DNA of 51,203 nt from an uncultured Eubacteriales bacterium (lineage in GTDB: Bacteria > Bacillota > Clostridia > TANB77 > CAG-508). The stretch spans positions 1 through 51,203 of the forward strand of contig CAOKHL010000011.1 of the NCBI GenBank assembly GCA_948468315.1, written 5' to 3'. This document shows, piece by piece, positions 34,550-43,035 of the stretch. A program made the position numbers and the translations under genes. The notes below the pieces were generated by a model. That model did no database searches. It saw nothing but the letters and a program-made list of their open reading frames with translations, and was not told the origin of the DNA. Numbering within the stretch: the stretch's first letter is position 1; each line of letters begins with the position of its first letter.

Positions 34550-35350
34550 TTGCCAAGACCACTTAGATCATTCAGTATTTCAAAAGTCTATCATGTAATT
34601 TTAAAAGGAATTGATGATAGCGATATTTTTTATACAAATCAAGATAGATTTGTTTTCTTAGAAAAAATTAGATTATCAAAAAAAGAATTTCCGTTTAGTG
34701 TATATGCATATTGCTTAATGAGCAATCATGTCCATTTAGTTATAGGTGTTCAAGATAAGTTTTTATCAAAAGCTATACAAAGCTTAACAATTCGATATGT
34801 AAGTTATTTCAATAAACAGCATGAGCGTAAAGGTCCTTTTGTTCAAAATAGATTTAAAAGTAAAAATGTTGAAAATCAAAAATATTTTTTAGATGTATGT
34901 AGGTATGTTCACAGAAACCCCGAAAAAGCAGGTATTACAAAAACAAGTAATTATAAATGGAGTAGTTATTCAGAATACTTGGGTAAAGAAGATATAATAG
35001 ATAAAAAAGTTTTATTACACTATTTAGATAATGACATAGATAATTTTATAAAATATACTAACAAAGTTGAAAGTATAGAAGAATTAATGAATTCAGCTGA
35101 TTTTGAATTAAGTAATAAAATACAAGATGATGAGATAATTGAAATAATAATACGACAATTTAAATTAAATTCTGCTGAAGAAATTATTAGCTATTTCAAA
35201 AATAAGAAAAATAAATTATTAATAGTAAAATTAAAAAATATAAAAGGAATAACCAAAGCTCAACTCTCTAGAATAACAAGAATTGATAAAAAAACAATTG
35301 GAAAAATCTGGGACAATCCTCGGTTCCTAATAACTTCTCTAAATCCCTAA
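34550..35350 (+). CDS. REP-associated tyrosine transposase (RAYT, Y1/IS200-like)
   Basis: TTG start 34550 with AGAAAGGAGCA upstream. N-terminal MPRPLRSFSISKVYHVILKG after the start. The HUH metal site is HVH in YCLMSNHVHLVIGV near residue 61. KGPFVQNRFKSK and CRYVHRNPEKAGI (the region of the catalytic tyrosine) follow, then WSSYSEYLG. A C-terminal helix-turn-helix (GITKAQLSRITRIDKKTIGKIW) is an extra DNA-binding module. Codon 258 is CGG (35321-35323). Read normally the protein ends in the flanking REP repeat, whose CCCTAA supplies the stop. If C is skipped it ends at 35330 as NPGS. It is flanked by REP pairs in inverted orientation, the typical REP-RAYT setting. Confidence 0.9.
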   Translation: MPRPLRSFSISKVYHVILKGIDDSDIFYTNQDRFVFLEKIRLSKKEFPFSVYAYCLMSNHVHLVIGVQDKFLSKAIQSLTIRYVSYFNKQHERKGPFVQNRFKSKNVENQKYFLDVCRYVHRNPEKAGITKTSNYKWSSYSEYLGKEDIIDKKVLLHYLDNDIDNFIKYTNKVESIEELMNSADFELSNKIQDDEIIEIIIRQFKLNSAEEIISYFKNKKNKLLIVKLKNIKGITKAQLSRITRIDKKTIGKIWDNPRFLITSLNP

Positions 35351-35417
35351 AAAAGAACCGGCCCTCAACAAGGAATTAGCTAATTCCCCGAAAAAGAACC
35401 GGCACTGAACAGGGAAT
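35342..35417 (-). repeat. REP-like hairpin pair, site D (right flank, inverted)
   Basis: Same units as site C in opposite orientation (AAAAAAGAACCGGCCC and AAAAAGAACCGGCAC). It contributes the stop codon of the transposase at one end and of fabI at the other. Confidence 0.9.
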
Positions 35418-36190
35418 TAAACTCCCATTATATTATATCCGTTATCAGCGTAAACAACTTGACCTGTTATAGCTTCACTCATACCACTTAATAAAAATGT
35501 TGCAACATTTCCAACTTGAGTTGTTGTTACATTTTTATGTAATGGTGCTTTTTCTTCTACAACTGTTAAAATTGAGCCAAAATCCTTTATTCCTTTTGCA
35601 GATAATGTTTTTATTGGTCCTGCTGATACTCCATTTACTCTTATTCCAACTTTACCTAAATTATCTGCTAAATATCTTATACTAGCTTCTAGTGCTGCTT
35701 TTGCAACTCCCATTACATTATATCCTTCTAATACTTTAGTTGAACCATGATATGTTAATGTTACTAAACTCGCATTTTCATTTAACATGTCTAATTCTTT
35801 TGCCATTCTTGCAGCTAACACAAAAGAATAGCTACTTACATCACATGCATGTGAATATCCTTCTTTACTTGTATAAATAAAATCATGATGTAAATCTTCT
35901 GTAAATGCATGTGCAATAGCATGAACTATACCATCTATTTTCCCATTTTCTTCTTTTATTTTTGTAAATGCTTCTTTTACTACTTCATCAACTGAAGCTT
36001 CATTTAATACATATGCTTTGCTTCCTTCAAATTCTGATATAAGTTCTTCAATTCTTGCTTTATTATCTTCTCCAACATATGTAAATAGCAATTTTGCTCC
36101 ATTTTCATAGGCTGATTTGGCAATTCCATAAGCTATACTCCACTTATTTCTAATTCCCATTATTAATATTTTCTTTCCCTCTAATAACAT
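35417..36190 (-). CDS. fabI: Enoyl-ACP reductase FabI
   Basis: 257 residues, an atypical short-chain dehydrogenase that reduces enoyl-ACP with NADH. N-terminal KKILIMGIRNKWSIAYGIAKS, the catalytic Y-x6-K in YNVMGVAKAALEAS, and AGPIKTLSAKGIKDF are the FabI hallmarks. It is the last gene of the fatty-acid cluster, ending in REP site D. Confidence 0.96.
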   Translation of the reverse strand: MLLEGKKILIMGIRNKWSIAYGIAKSAYENGAKLLFTYVGEDNKARIEELISEFEGSKAYVLNEASVDEVVKEAFTKIKEENGKIDGIVHAIAHAFTEDLHHDFIYTSKEGYSHACDVSSYSFVLAARMAKELDMLNENASLVTLTYHGSTKVLEGYNVMGVAKAALEASIRYLADNLGKVGIRVNGVSAGPIKTLSAKGIKDFGSILTVVEEKAPLHKNVTTTQVGNVATFLLSGMSEAITGQVVYADNGYNIMGV

Positions 36191-36250
36191 TTTAACTTTC
36201 CTCCTTAAATTTTAATGAACATTTAATCTCTATTTCCCAATATTAAATGT

Positions 36251-37046
36251 TTAAATTGTTTGATACTCTCCCATTTGCCTAAATTTTTTATATCTTTGCT
36301 CTACTAATTCTTCTTTTGTCATATTTGTTAATTCTTTTGTTGTATTGATAATTTCTTTTTTTAAACTTTTTACTAATTTTTCAAACTCATCTTTTGGCTC
36401 TTTTATTATTTTATCTATTACATTTAAATCATACAAATCTTTTGCTGTTAATCTCATCTTTTCAGCCGCTTCTTTTGCTCTAGAAGAATCTTTCCATAAT
36501 ATACTTGCATATCCTTCAGGAGATAATATTGAATAAACGGCATTTTCTAACATTAATACTTTATTTCCAACACCTATTGCCAAAGCTCCTCCACTTGACC
36601 CTTCTCCTATTACAATAGATATTATTGGAACTTTTAATCCTGCCATTTTTAACATTGAACTTGCAATTGCCTCTCCTTGTCCTCTTTCTTCTGCACCAAT
36701 TCCAGGATATGCACCTTTTGTATCAATAAATGTTATAACTGGTCTTCCGAAATTTTTCAGCTTGTGACATAAATCTTATTGCTTTTCTATAACTTTCTGG
36801 ATTCGGCATGCCAAAATTTCTTTCTATATTTTCTTTGGTCGTTCTTCCTTTTTGTTCTGCTATTATTGTATAATTTTGTTTTCCTATTTTTGCTAATCCA
36901 CATACTATTGATTTATCATCTTTATAATTTCTATCTCCGTGAAGCTCTATAAATTCATCAAATATATCTTCTATGTAATCTAATGATGTTTTTCTTGTAT
37001 TTGACCTTGCAATTTCTACTTTTTCCCATGCAGTTAAATTACCCAT
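36251..37046 (-). CDS. accA: Acetyl-CoA carboxyltransferase subunit alpha, frame changes at a CGG codon
   Basis: Frame 1 from ATG 37046 carries the N-terminal part to RFMSQAEKF. It then meets CGG (36749..36747) and stops at TGA after eight further codons. Skipping the C gives [16 protein letters not shown], then the intact rest: [46 protein letters not shown] and [15 protein letters not shown], to a stop at 36251. This is about 264 residues in all. All carboxybiotin and CoA motifs are present. AccA is essential, so a permanent knockout is implausible; either CGG is frameshifted or the base is an error (a TTT run precedes). Confidence 0.9.
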
Positions 37047-37089
37047 TTTAGACTTTCTCCCTCCTTTTTTATATTCTTTGGTACAAATC

Positions 37090-37926
37090 TTATTTATGAA
37101 ACTGTATTAATTTATACAATGTATGTTTTAAATCTTTTCTTTCAACGATTTTATCAATAAAACCATGTTTTAGCAAAAATTCTGCTGTTTGAAATCCTTC
37201 TGGTAAGCTTTCTCCAATTGTTTGCTCAATTACTCTTTGTCCTGCAAAACCTATCATTGCTCCTGGCTCAGCAAGTACAATATCTGCAATACTTGCAAAA
37301 GATGCTGTAACACCCCCATATGTTGGATCTGTTAAAACTGATATATATAATCCTCCTGCTTCATTTAATTTTGAAATTGCAGCTGTTGTTTTTGCCATTT
37401 GCATTAAAGACATTATACCTTCCTGCATTCTAGCTCCACCAGATACTGTAAAAATTATTAATGGATATTTTAATTCTATTGATTTTTCTATTGCATATGT
37501 TATTTTTTCCCCTACAACTGTTCCCATGCTTCCCATAAGAAAACCACTATCCATTACACATATTACAACATCTTCTCCTTCAATTTTTCCAGTTCCACAT
37601 GCTACTGCTTCTTCTAAATTTGTCTTTTGTCTTAATTTTTCTAATTTTGATTGATAATCTTCTAGCCCCAAAGGATTTGTATTTTCAATATTTAAATCAA
37701 ATCTTTTATATGTTCCTTCATCAATTATCATTTCTAATCGTTTATTAATATGCATTCTAAAATATGATCCACAATTAGGACATATATTCAAATTTTCTCT
37801 TACATCTTCCTTATATAAAATCTCTTTACAATTTGTACATTTAACCCATTTTCCAACTTGAATATCAACTTTATTTACATTTCTTTTAGCAGATGGCTCT
37901 CTCCTCTTAATTTTATCAACAATCAC
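37090..37926 (-). CDS. accD: Acetyl-CoA carboxyltransferase subunit beta
   Basis: 278 residues. GTG start 37926 with GAGGAGGAATAATAGA upstream. An N-terminal C4 zinc ribbon (CTNCKEIL ... CPNCGSYF), then the crotonase-like core: [53 protein letters not shown] and [17 protein letters not shown]. With AccA it forms the carboxyltransferase of acetyl-CoA carboxylase. Confidence 0.96.
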   Translation of the reverse strand: MIVDKIKRREPSAKRNVNKVDIQVGKWVKCTNCKEILYKEDVRENLNICPNCGSYFRMHINKRLEMIIDEGTYKRFDLNIENTNPLGLEDYQSKLEKLRQKTNLEEAVACGTGKIEGEDVVICVMDSGFLMGSMGTVVGEKITYAIEKSIELKYPLIIFTVSGGARMQEGIMSLMQMAKTTAAISKLNEAGGLYISVLTDPTYGGVTASFASIADIVLAEPGAMIGFAGQRVIEQTIGESLPEGFQTAEFLLKHGFIDKIVERKDLKHTLYKLIQFHK

Positions 37927-37944
37927 TCTATTATTCCTCCTCTA

Positions 37945-38020
37945 TTTCCCTGTTTAGTACCAGTTCTTTTTTAAGGAATTGCTATTTCCTTGTTACGGGC
38001 CGGTTCTTTTTTAGGGAATT
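37945..38020 (+). repeat. REP-like hairpin pair, site E
   Basis: Two direct units (TACCAGTTCTTTTTT and GGCCGGTTCTTTTTT). The terminal TTA forms the accC stop codon. Confidence 0.87.
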
Positions 38021-39356
38021 ACAGTATTTCTTTCTCTACAAATGAAGTATCAAACTTTCCTCTAAGAAAATTTGGGTTTCTAATAATTCTAAATAAAAAG
38101 TCTATATTCGTATCTATACCTTCTATTACAGTTTCTTCAAGGGCTCTTTTCATTTTACTTATTGCTTCATTTCTTGTTTTACCATAAGCAATTATTTTTA
38201 TAATCATAGAATCATAATTAGGTGGAATTGTGTAACCTTCATATACAAAAGTATCTATTCTTATTCCATTTCCTCCTGGCAAAATTAAACCTGTAATTAT
38301 TCCTGGACAAGGTCTAAAGTCTTTGCTTGGATTCTCTGCATTGATTCTACATTCTATTGCATGCCCATTAAAAACAATATCCCTTTGTTTTAATTTTAGT
38401 TCTTCTCCAGCAGCTATTCTTATTTGCTCTTTTACTATATCTATACCTGTTCTTTCTTCTGTAATTCCGTGCTCTACCTGTATTCTTGTATTCATTTCCA
38501 TAAAGTAGAAATTTTTATCTTTATCTACTAAAAACTCAATTGTACCACAACTTGTATATCCAACTTTTTTTACTGCCTTTATAGCTGCTTCTCCCATTTT
38601 TTCTCTTAGTTTATCATCAATTGCAGTTGATGGAGTTTCTTCTATTATTTTTTGATTTCTTCTTTGTACTGTACAATCTCTTTCTCCTAAATGAATTACA
38701 TTTCCATATTCATCTGCCAAAATTTGAATTTCAACATGTCTTGGATTTTGAATATATTTTTCTATATATATTTCATCATCTTTAAAAGAATTCAAAGCTT
38801 CTTGTTTTACTATATTATAGCAATTTTCTAACTCTTCTTCTTTATTTACAATACGAATTCCTTTTCCTCCACCTCCAGCTGCTGCTTTTAACATTACTGG
38901 ATATCCAATTTTATTAGACACTTCTTTAGCTTCATTTAAACTCTTAATACTACCTTTTGACCCAGGAACTACTGGTACTCCTGCACTTTCCATCAGCTCT
39001 TTTGCATTAGACTTATTTCCCATAAGTTTTATTACTTTATATGTAGGCCCAATAAATTTTATATTAGACTCTTCGCATATTTTAGCAAATTGACTATTTT
39101 CAGAAAGAAAGCCAAAACCAGGATGAATACTATCGCTTCCAGTTATATACGCTGCTTCAATTATATTCTTATAATTTAAATAACTTTTATTTGAGCTTGC
39201 AGGCCCTATACAAATTGCTTCATCAGCCAAACGTGTATGAAGACTATCTTTATCAGCTTCTGAATAAACTGCAACTGTTTTTATATTCATCTCTTTACAT
39301 GCTCTAATAATACGAACTGCAATTTCACCTCTATTAGCAATTAAAATTTTATTCAT
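38019..39356 (-). CDS. accC: Biotin carboxylase of acetyl-CoA carboxylase
   Basis: 445 residues. The start ATG 39356 (MNKILIANRGEIAVRIIRAC) has AAAGGAATAAATTT upstream; the open frame further up is the flanking palindrome. ATP-grasp features are complete: GPTYKVIKLMGNKS, MLKAAAGGGGKGIRIV, ERDCTVQRRNQKIIEETPS, FYFMEMNTRIQVEH. It carboxylates the biotin on AccB. Confidence 0.97.
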   Translation of the reverse strand: MNKILIANRGEIAVRIIRACKEMNIKTVAVYSEADKDSLHTRLADEAICIGPASSNKSYLNYKNIIEAAYITGSDSIHPGFGFLSENSQFAKICEESNIKFIGPTYKVIKLMGNKSNAKELMESAGVPVVPGSKGSIKSLNEAKEVSNKIGYPVMLKAAAGGGGKGIRIVNKEEELENCYNIVKQEALNSFKDDEIYIEKYIQNPRHVEIQILADEYGNVIHLGERDCTVQRRNQKIIEETPSTAIDDKLREKMGEAAIKAVKKVGYTSCGTIEFLVDKDKNFYFMEMNTRIQVEHGITEERTGIDIVKEQIRIAAGEELKLKQRDIVFNGHAIECRINAENPSKDFRPCPGIITGLILPGGNGIRIDTFVYEGYTIPPNYDSMIIKIIAYGKTRNEAISKMKRALEETVIEGIDTNIDFLFRIIRNPNFLRGKFDTSFVEKEIL

Positions 39357-39374
39357 AAATTTATTCCTTTCATT

Positions 39375-39470
39375 TTTTCTATTTTGGGACACATCTTTTA
39401 TCATTGGGGACAGGTCCTTTCGCAAAAAGGACCGTCCCCAATGATAAAAGATGTGTCCCAAAATAGAAAA
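39375..39470. repeat. 45-bp inverted repeat (REP-like, GGGGACAGGTCC class)
   Basis: TTTTCTATTTTGGGACACAT at 39375 onwards is matched by its reverse complement ending at 39470, with a CGCAA loop and essentially one mismatch in each 45-bp arm (CAGG against CCGT). It fills the space between fabZ and accC. It is different in sequence from sites A-F. Confidence 0.9.
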
Positions 39471-39896
39471 TTATTCTACTATAGCAAAAGTCAGCTCTCC
39501 TCTTGCCACTAATTTTCCCTCACTAGTTGCTATTGCTTCTCCTATTCCAATAGGTCCTTTTCTTTTTATTATTTTTACTTCTAATTTTAATGTATCTCCT
39601 GGTACAACTTGCTTCTTAAATTTCATTTTGTCTATTCCTGCAAATAACGCATTTTTCCCTTTATTTTCTTCCAAACTTAAAATTGCAACTGCCCCTGTTT
39701 GTGCCAAACTTTCTGTTATTAAAACTCCTGGCATTATTGGATTTCCTGGAAAATGTCCTTTAAAATACCACTCTTCTTCTTTAACATGCTTATAAGCTGT
39801 TGCACTTTCTCCTGGTATAAAATTTTCCACTTCATCAATCATTAAAAAGGGGTCCCTTTGAGGAATTATGTTTTCTATTTCTTCTTTATTTAACAT
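39471..39896 (-). CDS. fabZ: 3-hydroxyacyl-ACP dehydratase FabZ
   Basis: 141 residues. Start ATG 39896 (MLNKEEIENIIPQRDPFLMI) fits the family; an ATG 15 bp upstream would add MRKSK with CGG as second codon. The hot-dog motifs are FLMIDEVENFIPGESATAYKHV, GHFPGNPIMPGVLITESLAQTGA with the catalytic His and Glu, and FKKQVVPGDTL. A stem-loop lies between the probable ribosome binding site and the start codon. Confidence 0.94.
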   Translation of the reverse strand: MLNKEEIENIIPQRDPFLMIDEVENFIPGESATAYKHVKEEEWYFKGHFPGNPIMPGVLITESLAQTGAVAILSLEENKGKNALFAGIDKMKFKKQVVPGDTLKLEVKIIKRKGPIGIGEAIATSEGKLVARGELTFAIVE

Positions 39897-39905
39897 TTTA
39901 CTTTT

Positions 39906-39935
39906 CCGCATAATATAAATTATATTACTATGCGG
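39906..39935 (-). promoter_or_regulatory. Stem-loop between ribosome binding site and start of fabZ
   Basis: CCGCATA ... TATGCGG with further AT pairing inside, 30 bp, directly downstream of GGAAAGGAG (39941-39949). When folded it brings that site to about 13 nt from ATG 39896. Confidence 0.5.
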
Positions 39936-39965
39936 TTTTCTCCTTTCCTTAAAAACCTAAAAAAA

Positions 39966-40397
39966 CTATCCTATTCTAAACAATGGTTTTCCATATTCCA
40001 CTGCTTCTCCATCTTTTATTAAAATCTCTTTTATCTCACCTTCATATTCAGATTCTATTTCATTCATCAATTTCATTGCTTCTATAATACAAAGTACGTC
40101 TCCTTTTTTGACCTTTTTTCCAATTTCTACATAAGGCTCAGAAGTTGGAGATGGTTTTATGTAAAATGTACCTACCATTGGAGATTTTACAATATTTCCT
40201 TCTTCTATAATTTTGTTTTTAGTCAAGTCTGTATAATCTTCTACTACTTTTTTTATAGGTTCATCAACTACTTTTACAACTTCCTGGTTATTTTTTTCCA
40301 TATTTATTTTAGTACCATCAGGAAAATCTAGATTGATACTACTTAATTTTGAATTACCAAAATCATTAATTAATTGTCTAATTTTTTCATATTCCAT
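39966..40397 (-). CDS. accB: Biotin carboxyl carrier protein
   Basis: 143 residues. An N-terminal helix region, a Lys/Glu-rich linker, then the biotinyl domain with [20 protein letters not shown] and the biotinylation site EAMKLMNE near residue 111, ending KPLFRIG. It is biotinylated by the BirA-like ligase encoded at 43927. Confidence 0.96.
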   Translation of the reverse strand: MEYEKIRQLINDFGNSKLSSINLDFPDGTKINMEKNNQEVVKVVDEPIKKVVEDYTDLTKNKIIEEGNIVKSPMVGTFYIKPSPTSEPYVEIGKKVKKGDVLCIIEAMKLMNEIESEYEGEIKEILIKDGEAVEYGKPLFRIG

Positions 40398-40460
40398 AAC
40401 TAATCTATTTTTGAGATTATCTTCTTATTTATCTCAAAACTTCTCCTTTCCATATATCCT

Positions 40461-41702
40461 TTAATTTGTAAACTTCTTTAAAATTATACTTCCATTATGT
40501 CCACCAAACCCTAATGAATTAGACATAACTATATTCAATTCTGCTTTTCTTGGTTCATTTGGTACTATATCCAAATCACATTCTTCATCTTTCACTTTAT
40601 AATTTATTGTTGGAGGAACTAATGAATTTTCAATTGCTTTTGCACAAATTATTGCTTCTACTCCTCCTGCAGCTCCAAGTAAATGACCTGTGTTTGATTT
40701 TGTTGAACTTACCATTACTTTTTTACTTTTATCTTCTCCAAGCGCTGTTTTTATTGCTTGTGTTTCTAAGCTATCATTTAAATGTGTTGATGTTCCGTGA
40801 GCATTTATATAATCTATTTCTTCTGGCTTGATATTTGCATCTTCTATTGCTCTTTTCATCGCTCTTGCTCCACCAACTCCACCAGGTGCTGGAGATGTTA
40901 TATGATATGCGTCTGATGTTGCTCCATATCCAATTATTTCTGCATATATTTTAGCTCCTCTTGAAAGTGCATGTTCTAATTCTTCTAATACCAATATACC
41001 TGCACCCTCTCCCATTACAAATCCACTTCTTTCTTTGTCAAACGGAATACTGGCTCTATTTTTATCTGTTGCATAGGATAATGCTTTCATATTTTCAAAT
41101 CCTGCAATTCCAATTTCACATATCGAACTTTCTGTTCCTCCTGCAAAAATCACATCTTCTGCACCATATTTTATAGTTCTATATGCTTCTCCAATTGCAT
41201 GTGTAGCTGAGCTACAAGCAGAAACTGTTGAAATAGACTCTCCTTTTAATCCTAATTCTATTGCAATATTACCTGCTGGCATATTAGTTATTGACATTGG
41301 AATAAACATTGGAGAAACTCTACTGTGCCCTTTAACATAATTTGTCTCACATTGTTCTTGAATAGTCTTCAGTCCTCCTATTCCAGAACCTACAAACACT
41401 CCAACTCTCTCAAAATCTGTATTTTCTGTTGTTATTTTGCTATCCGCAAAAGCTTCTTTTGCTGCTATAATTGCAAATTGAGAAGATTTATCTAATCTTT
41501 TAGATTGTTTTGCTTCAAAATAATCTAATGGATCATAATTTTTTACTTCTGCTGCTAAACTTGTTTTATATCCTTCACAATTAAAATGTGTTATTTTATC
41601 AATCCCACATTTTTTTTCTTCAATTCCTTTCCAAAGCTCATTTACTGAATTTCCTATTGGTGTTATTGCTCCTAAACCTGTAATTACTACTCTTCTTTCC
41701 AT
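40461..41702 (-). CDS. fabF: 3-oxoacyl-ACP synthase II
   Basis: 413 residues. RRVVITGLGAITPIGNSV at the start, the catalytic cysteine in STVSACSSATHAIGEA, the two histidines in NAHGTSTHLND and SNTGHLLGAAGG, and NSLGFGGHN at the end. It elongates acyl-ACP with malonyl-ACP. No fabH is in the window, so the initiating synthase must be elsewhere. Confidence 0.97.
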   Translation of the reverse strand: MERRVVITGLGAITPIGNSVNELWKGIEEKKCGIDKITHFNCEGYKTSLAAEVKNYDPLDYFEAKQSKRLDKSSQFAIIAAKEAFADSKITTENTDFERVGVFVGSGIGGLKTIQEQCETNYVKGHSRVSPMFIPMSITNMPAGNIAIELGLKGESISTVSACSSATHAIGEAYRTIKYGAEDVIFAGGTESSICEIGIAGFENMKALSYATDKNRASIPFDKERSGFVMGEGAGILVLEELEHALSRGAKIYAEIIGYGATSDAYHITSPAPGGVGGARAMKRAIEDANIKPEEIDYINAHGTSTHLNDSLETQAIKTALGEDKSKKVMVSSTKSNTGHLLGAAGGVEAIICAKAIENSLVPPTINYKVKDEECDLDIVPNEPRKAELNIVMSNSLGFGGHNGSIILKKFTN

Positions 41703-41844
41703 TTCTTTATCCTTTTATAATTTATTTAGGTTTTTAATTTAGATTTACCTATAAACTCATTATTTTCTTTAATACTACAATTACACTTGTATTTATTTAA
41801 TTTTTATGTCATTATGTTTACATAAACCTAAAGGAGGTCATGCA

Positions 41845-42144
41845 ATGAATATTAACGATTTTTTTGAAAGAGCAACTGCTCTTCGGGGGCAAATTGTAAT
41901 TAGTAATGATTACTTTAAAGTATTAAAGTTAGAATTGCTTACACATATTGTGGGTGAAGTTTTCAAGTTCCAAAGGATTCCTGAAAATATAGAAATACAA
42001 TATATTGGTAGAGCTTCTAAACAAATTGTAGTTAATCAAGCTCAGCAATTATTAGAAAAACTTACAATCAATTCTGTATGTAAAACACTTAAAGTATCAA
42101 TTATTACTCCAATTAATACAGTGAAATTTGTTATCACATATTAA
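41845..42144 (+). CDS. Unknown 99-residue protein on the strand opposite the fab operon
   Basis: ATG 41845 follows AAAGGAGGTCATGCA. The protein begins MNINDFFERATALRGQ and is predicted alpha/beta and soluble (VLKLELLTHIVGEVFKF, IQYIGRASKQIVVNQAQQL). I do not recognise the family. It interrupts the fabF-fabG interval on the other strand, has a weak promoter-like TTGTAT-N17-CATTAT before it, and a strong terminator after it. Codon 14 is CGG (41884-41886), followed by GGG. If the C were skipped, translation would stop three codons later. It shares this feature, its orientation and its solitary setting with the gene at 4233. Confidence 0.72.
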   Translation: MNINDFFERATALRGQIVISNDYFKVLKLELLTHIVGEVFKFQRIPENIEIQYIGRASKQIVVNQAQQLLEKLTINSVCKTLKVSIITPINTVKFVITY

Positions 42145-42152
42145 GCTTTTTC

Positions 42153-42196
42153 AAAAAGAGACCATTTTTTTATTTTAAAGAATATGGTCTCTTTTT
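42153..42196. terminator. Bidirectional terminator between the 99-residue gene and fabG
   Basis: AAAAAGAGACCAT pairs with ATGGTCTCTTTTT. Confidence 0.9.
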
Positions 42197-42210
42197 GTAT
42201 CTTAAAAAAC

Positions 42211-42942
42211 CTACATCAACATTCCACCATCAACATTTATCACTTGCCCAGTTATGTAAGAACTCTCTTCAGATACTAAAAATTTAACCACATTTGCAAC
42301 ATCTTCTGCTTTTCCCATTCTCTTTAATGGAATATTTTTAGAAATCTCTTCTTTTACCTCATCTTTCAAAACATCTGTCATACTTGTTTCAATAAAACCT
42401 GGTGCTACTGCATTTACTCTTATATTTCTAGAAGCTACTTCTTTTGCTAAACTTTTAGTAAATCCAATAATTCCAGCTTTTGATGCAGAATAGTTTGTTT
42501 GACCAGCATTTCCAGATATTCCAACAACTGATGAAATATTTACTATATTTCCCTTTCTTGCCTTCATCATATAACTAATTACATTTTTTGTAACATTAAA
42601 TGTACCAACTAAATTAGTATCTATAACTTGTTCAAAATCATCTTTCTTCATTCTCATAAGCAACATATCTCTAGTAATTCCTGCATTATTTACCAATACA
42701 TCTATTTGTCCTAACTCATCTACTGTTTTCTTCACAAACCTCTCACAATCCTCAAAACTTGATACATCACCTTGTACAAATAAACATTTCACATTACTAT
42801 TCTCAATCTCTTCTTTTAAACATTTTAATTCGTCACTTTCTCTCCTATAATTAATCGCTATATTAAAACCCTCTCTACTAAGTTTCAATGCAATCTCTTT
42901 TCCAATTCCTCTTGTTCCTCCTGTAATCAAAGCTACTGACAT
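42211..42942 (-). CDS. fabG: 3-oxoacyl-ACP reductase
   Basis: 243 residues, classic SDR. VALITGGTRGIGKEIALKLS, NNAGITRDMLLMRM, the catalytic serine in ISSVVGISGNAGQ, Y-x3-K in YSASKAGIIGFTKS, and VAPGFIETSMTDVL. It reduces 3-oxoacyl-ACP with NADPH. Confidence 0.97.
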   Translation of the reverse strand: MSVALITGGTRGIGKEIALKLSREGFNIAINYRRESDELKCLKEEIENSNVKCLFVQGDVSSFEDCERFVKKTVDELGQIDVLVNNAGITRDMLLMRMKKDDFEQVIDTNLVGTFNVTKNVISYMMKARKGNIVNISSVVGISGNAGQTNYSASKAGIIGFTKSLAKEVASRNIRVNAVAPGFIETSMTDVLKDEVKEEISKNIPLKRMGKAEDVANVVKFLVSEESSYITGQVINVDGGMLM

Positions 42943-42958
42943 AATACAATCCTCCTCT

Positions 42959-43035
42959 AATTCCCTGTTTAGTACCGGTTCTTTTTCAGGGAATTAGCTA
43001 ATTCCCTGTTAAGGGCCGGTTCTTTTTTAGGTATT
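42959..43035 (+). repeat. REP-like hairpin pair, site F
   Basis: Two direct units TACCGGTTCTTTTTC and GGCCGGTTCTTTTTT separated by TTAGCTAA. The last bases encode the final residue and stop codon of fabD. Confidence 0.88.

Noticed and set aside
39471..39911. Upstream ATG for fabZ
   Set aside because: It lies inside the stem-loop, has no ribosome binding site, and its second codon would be CGG; family members start at MLN.
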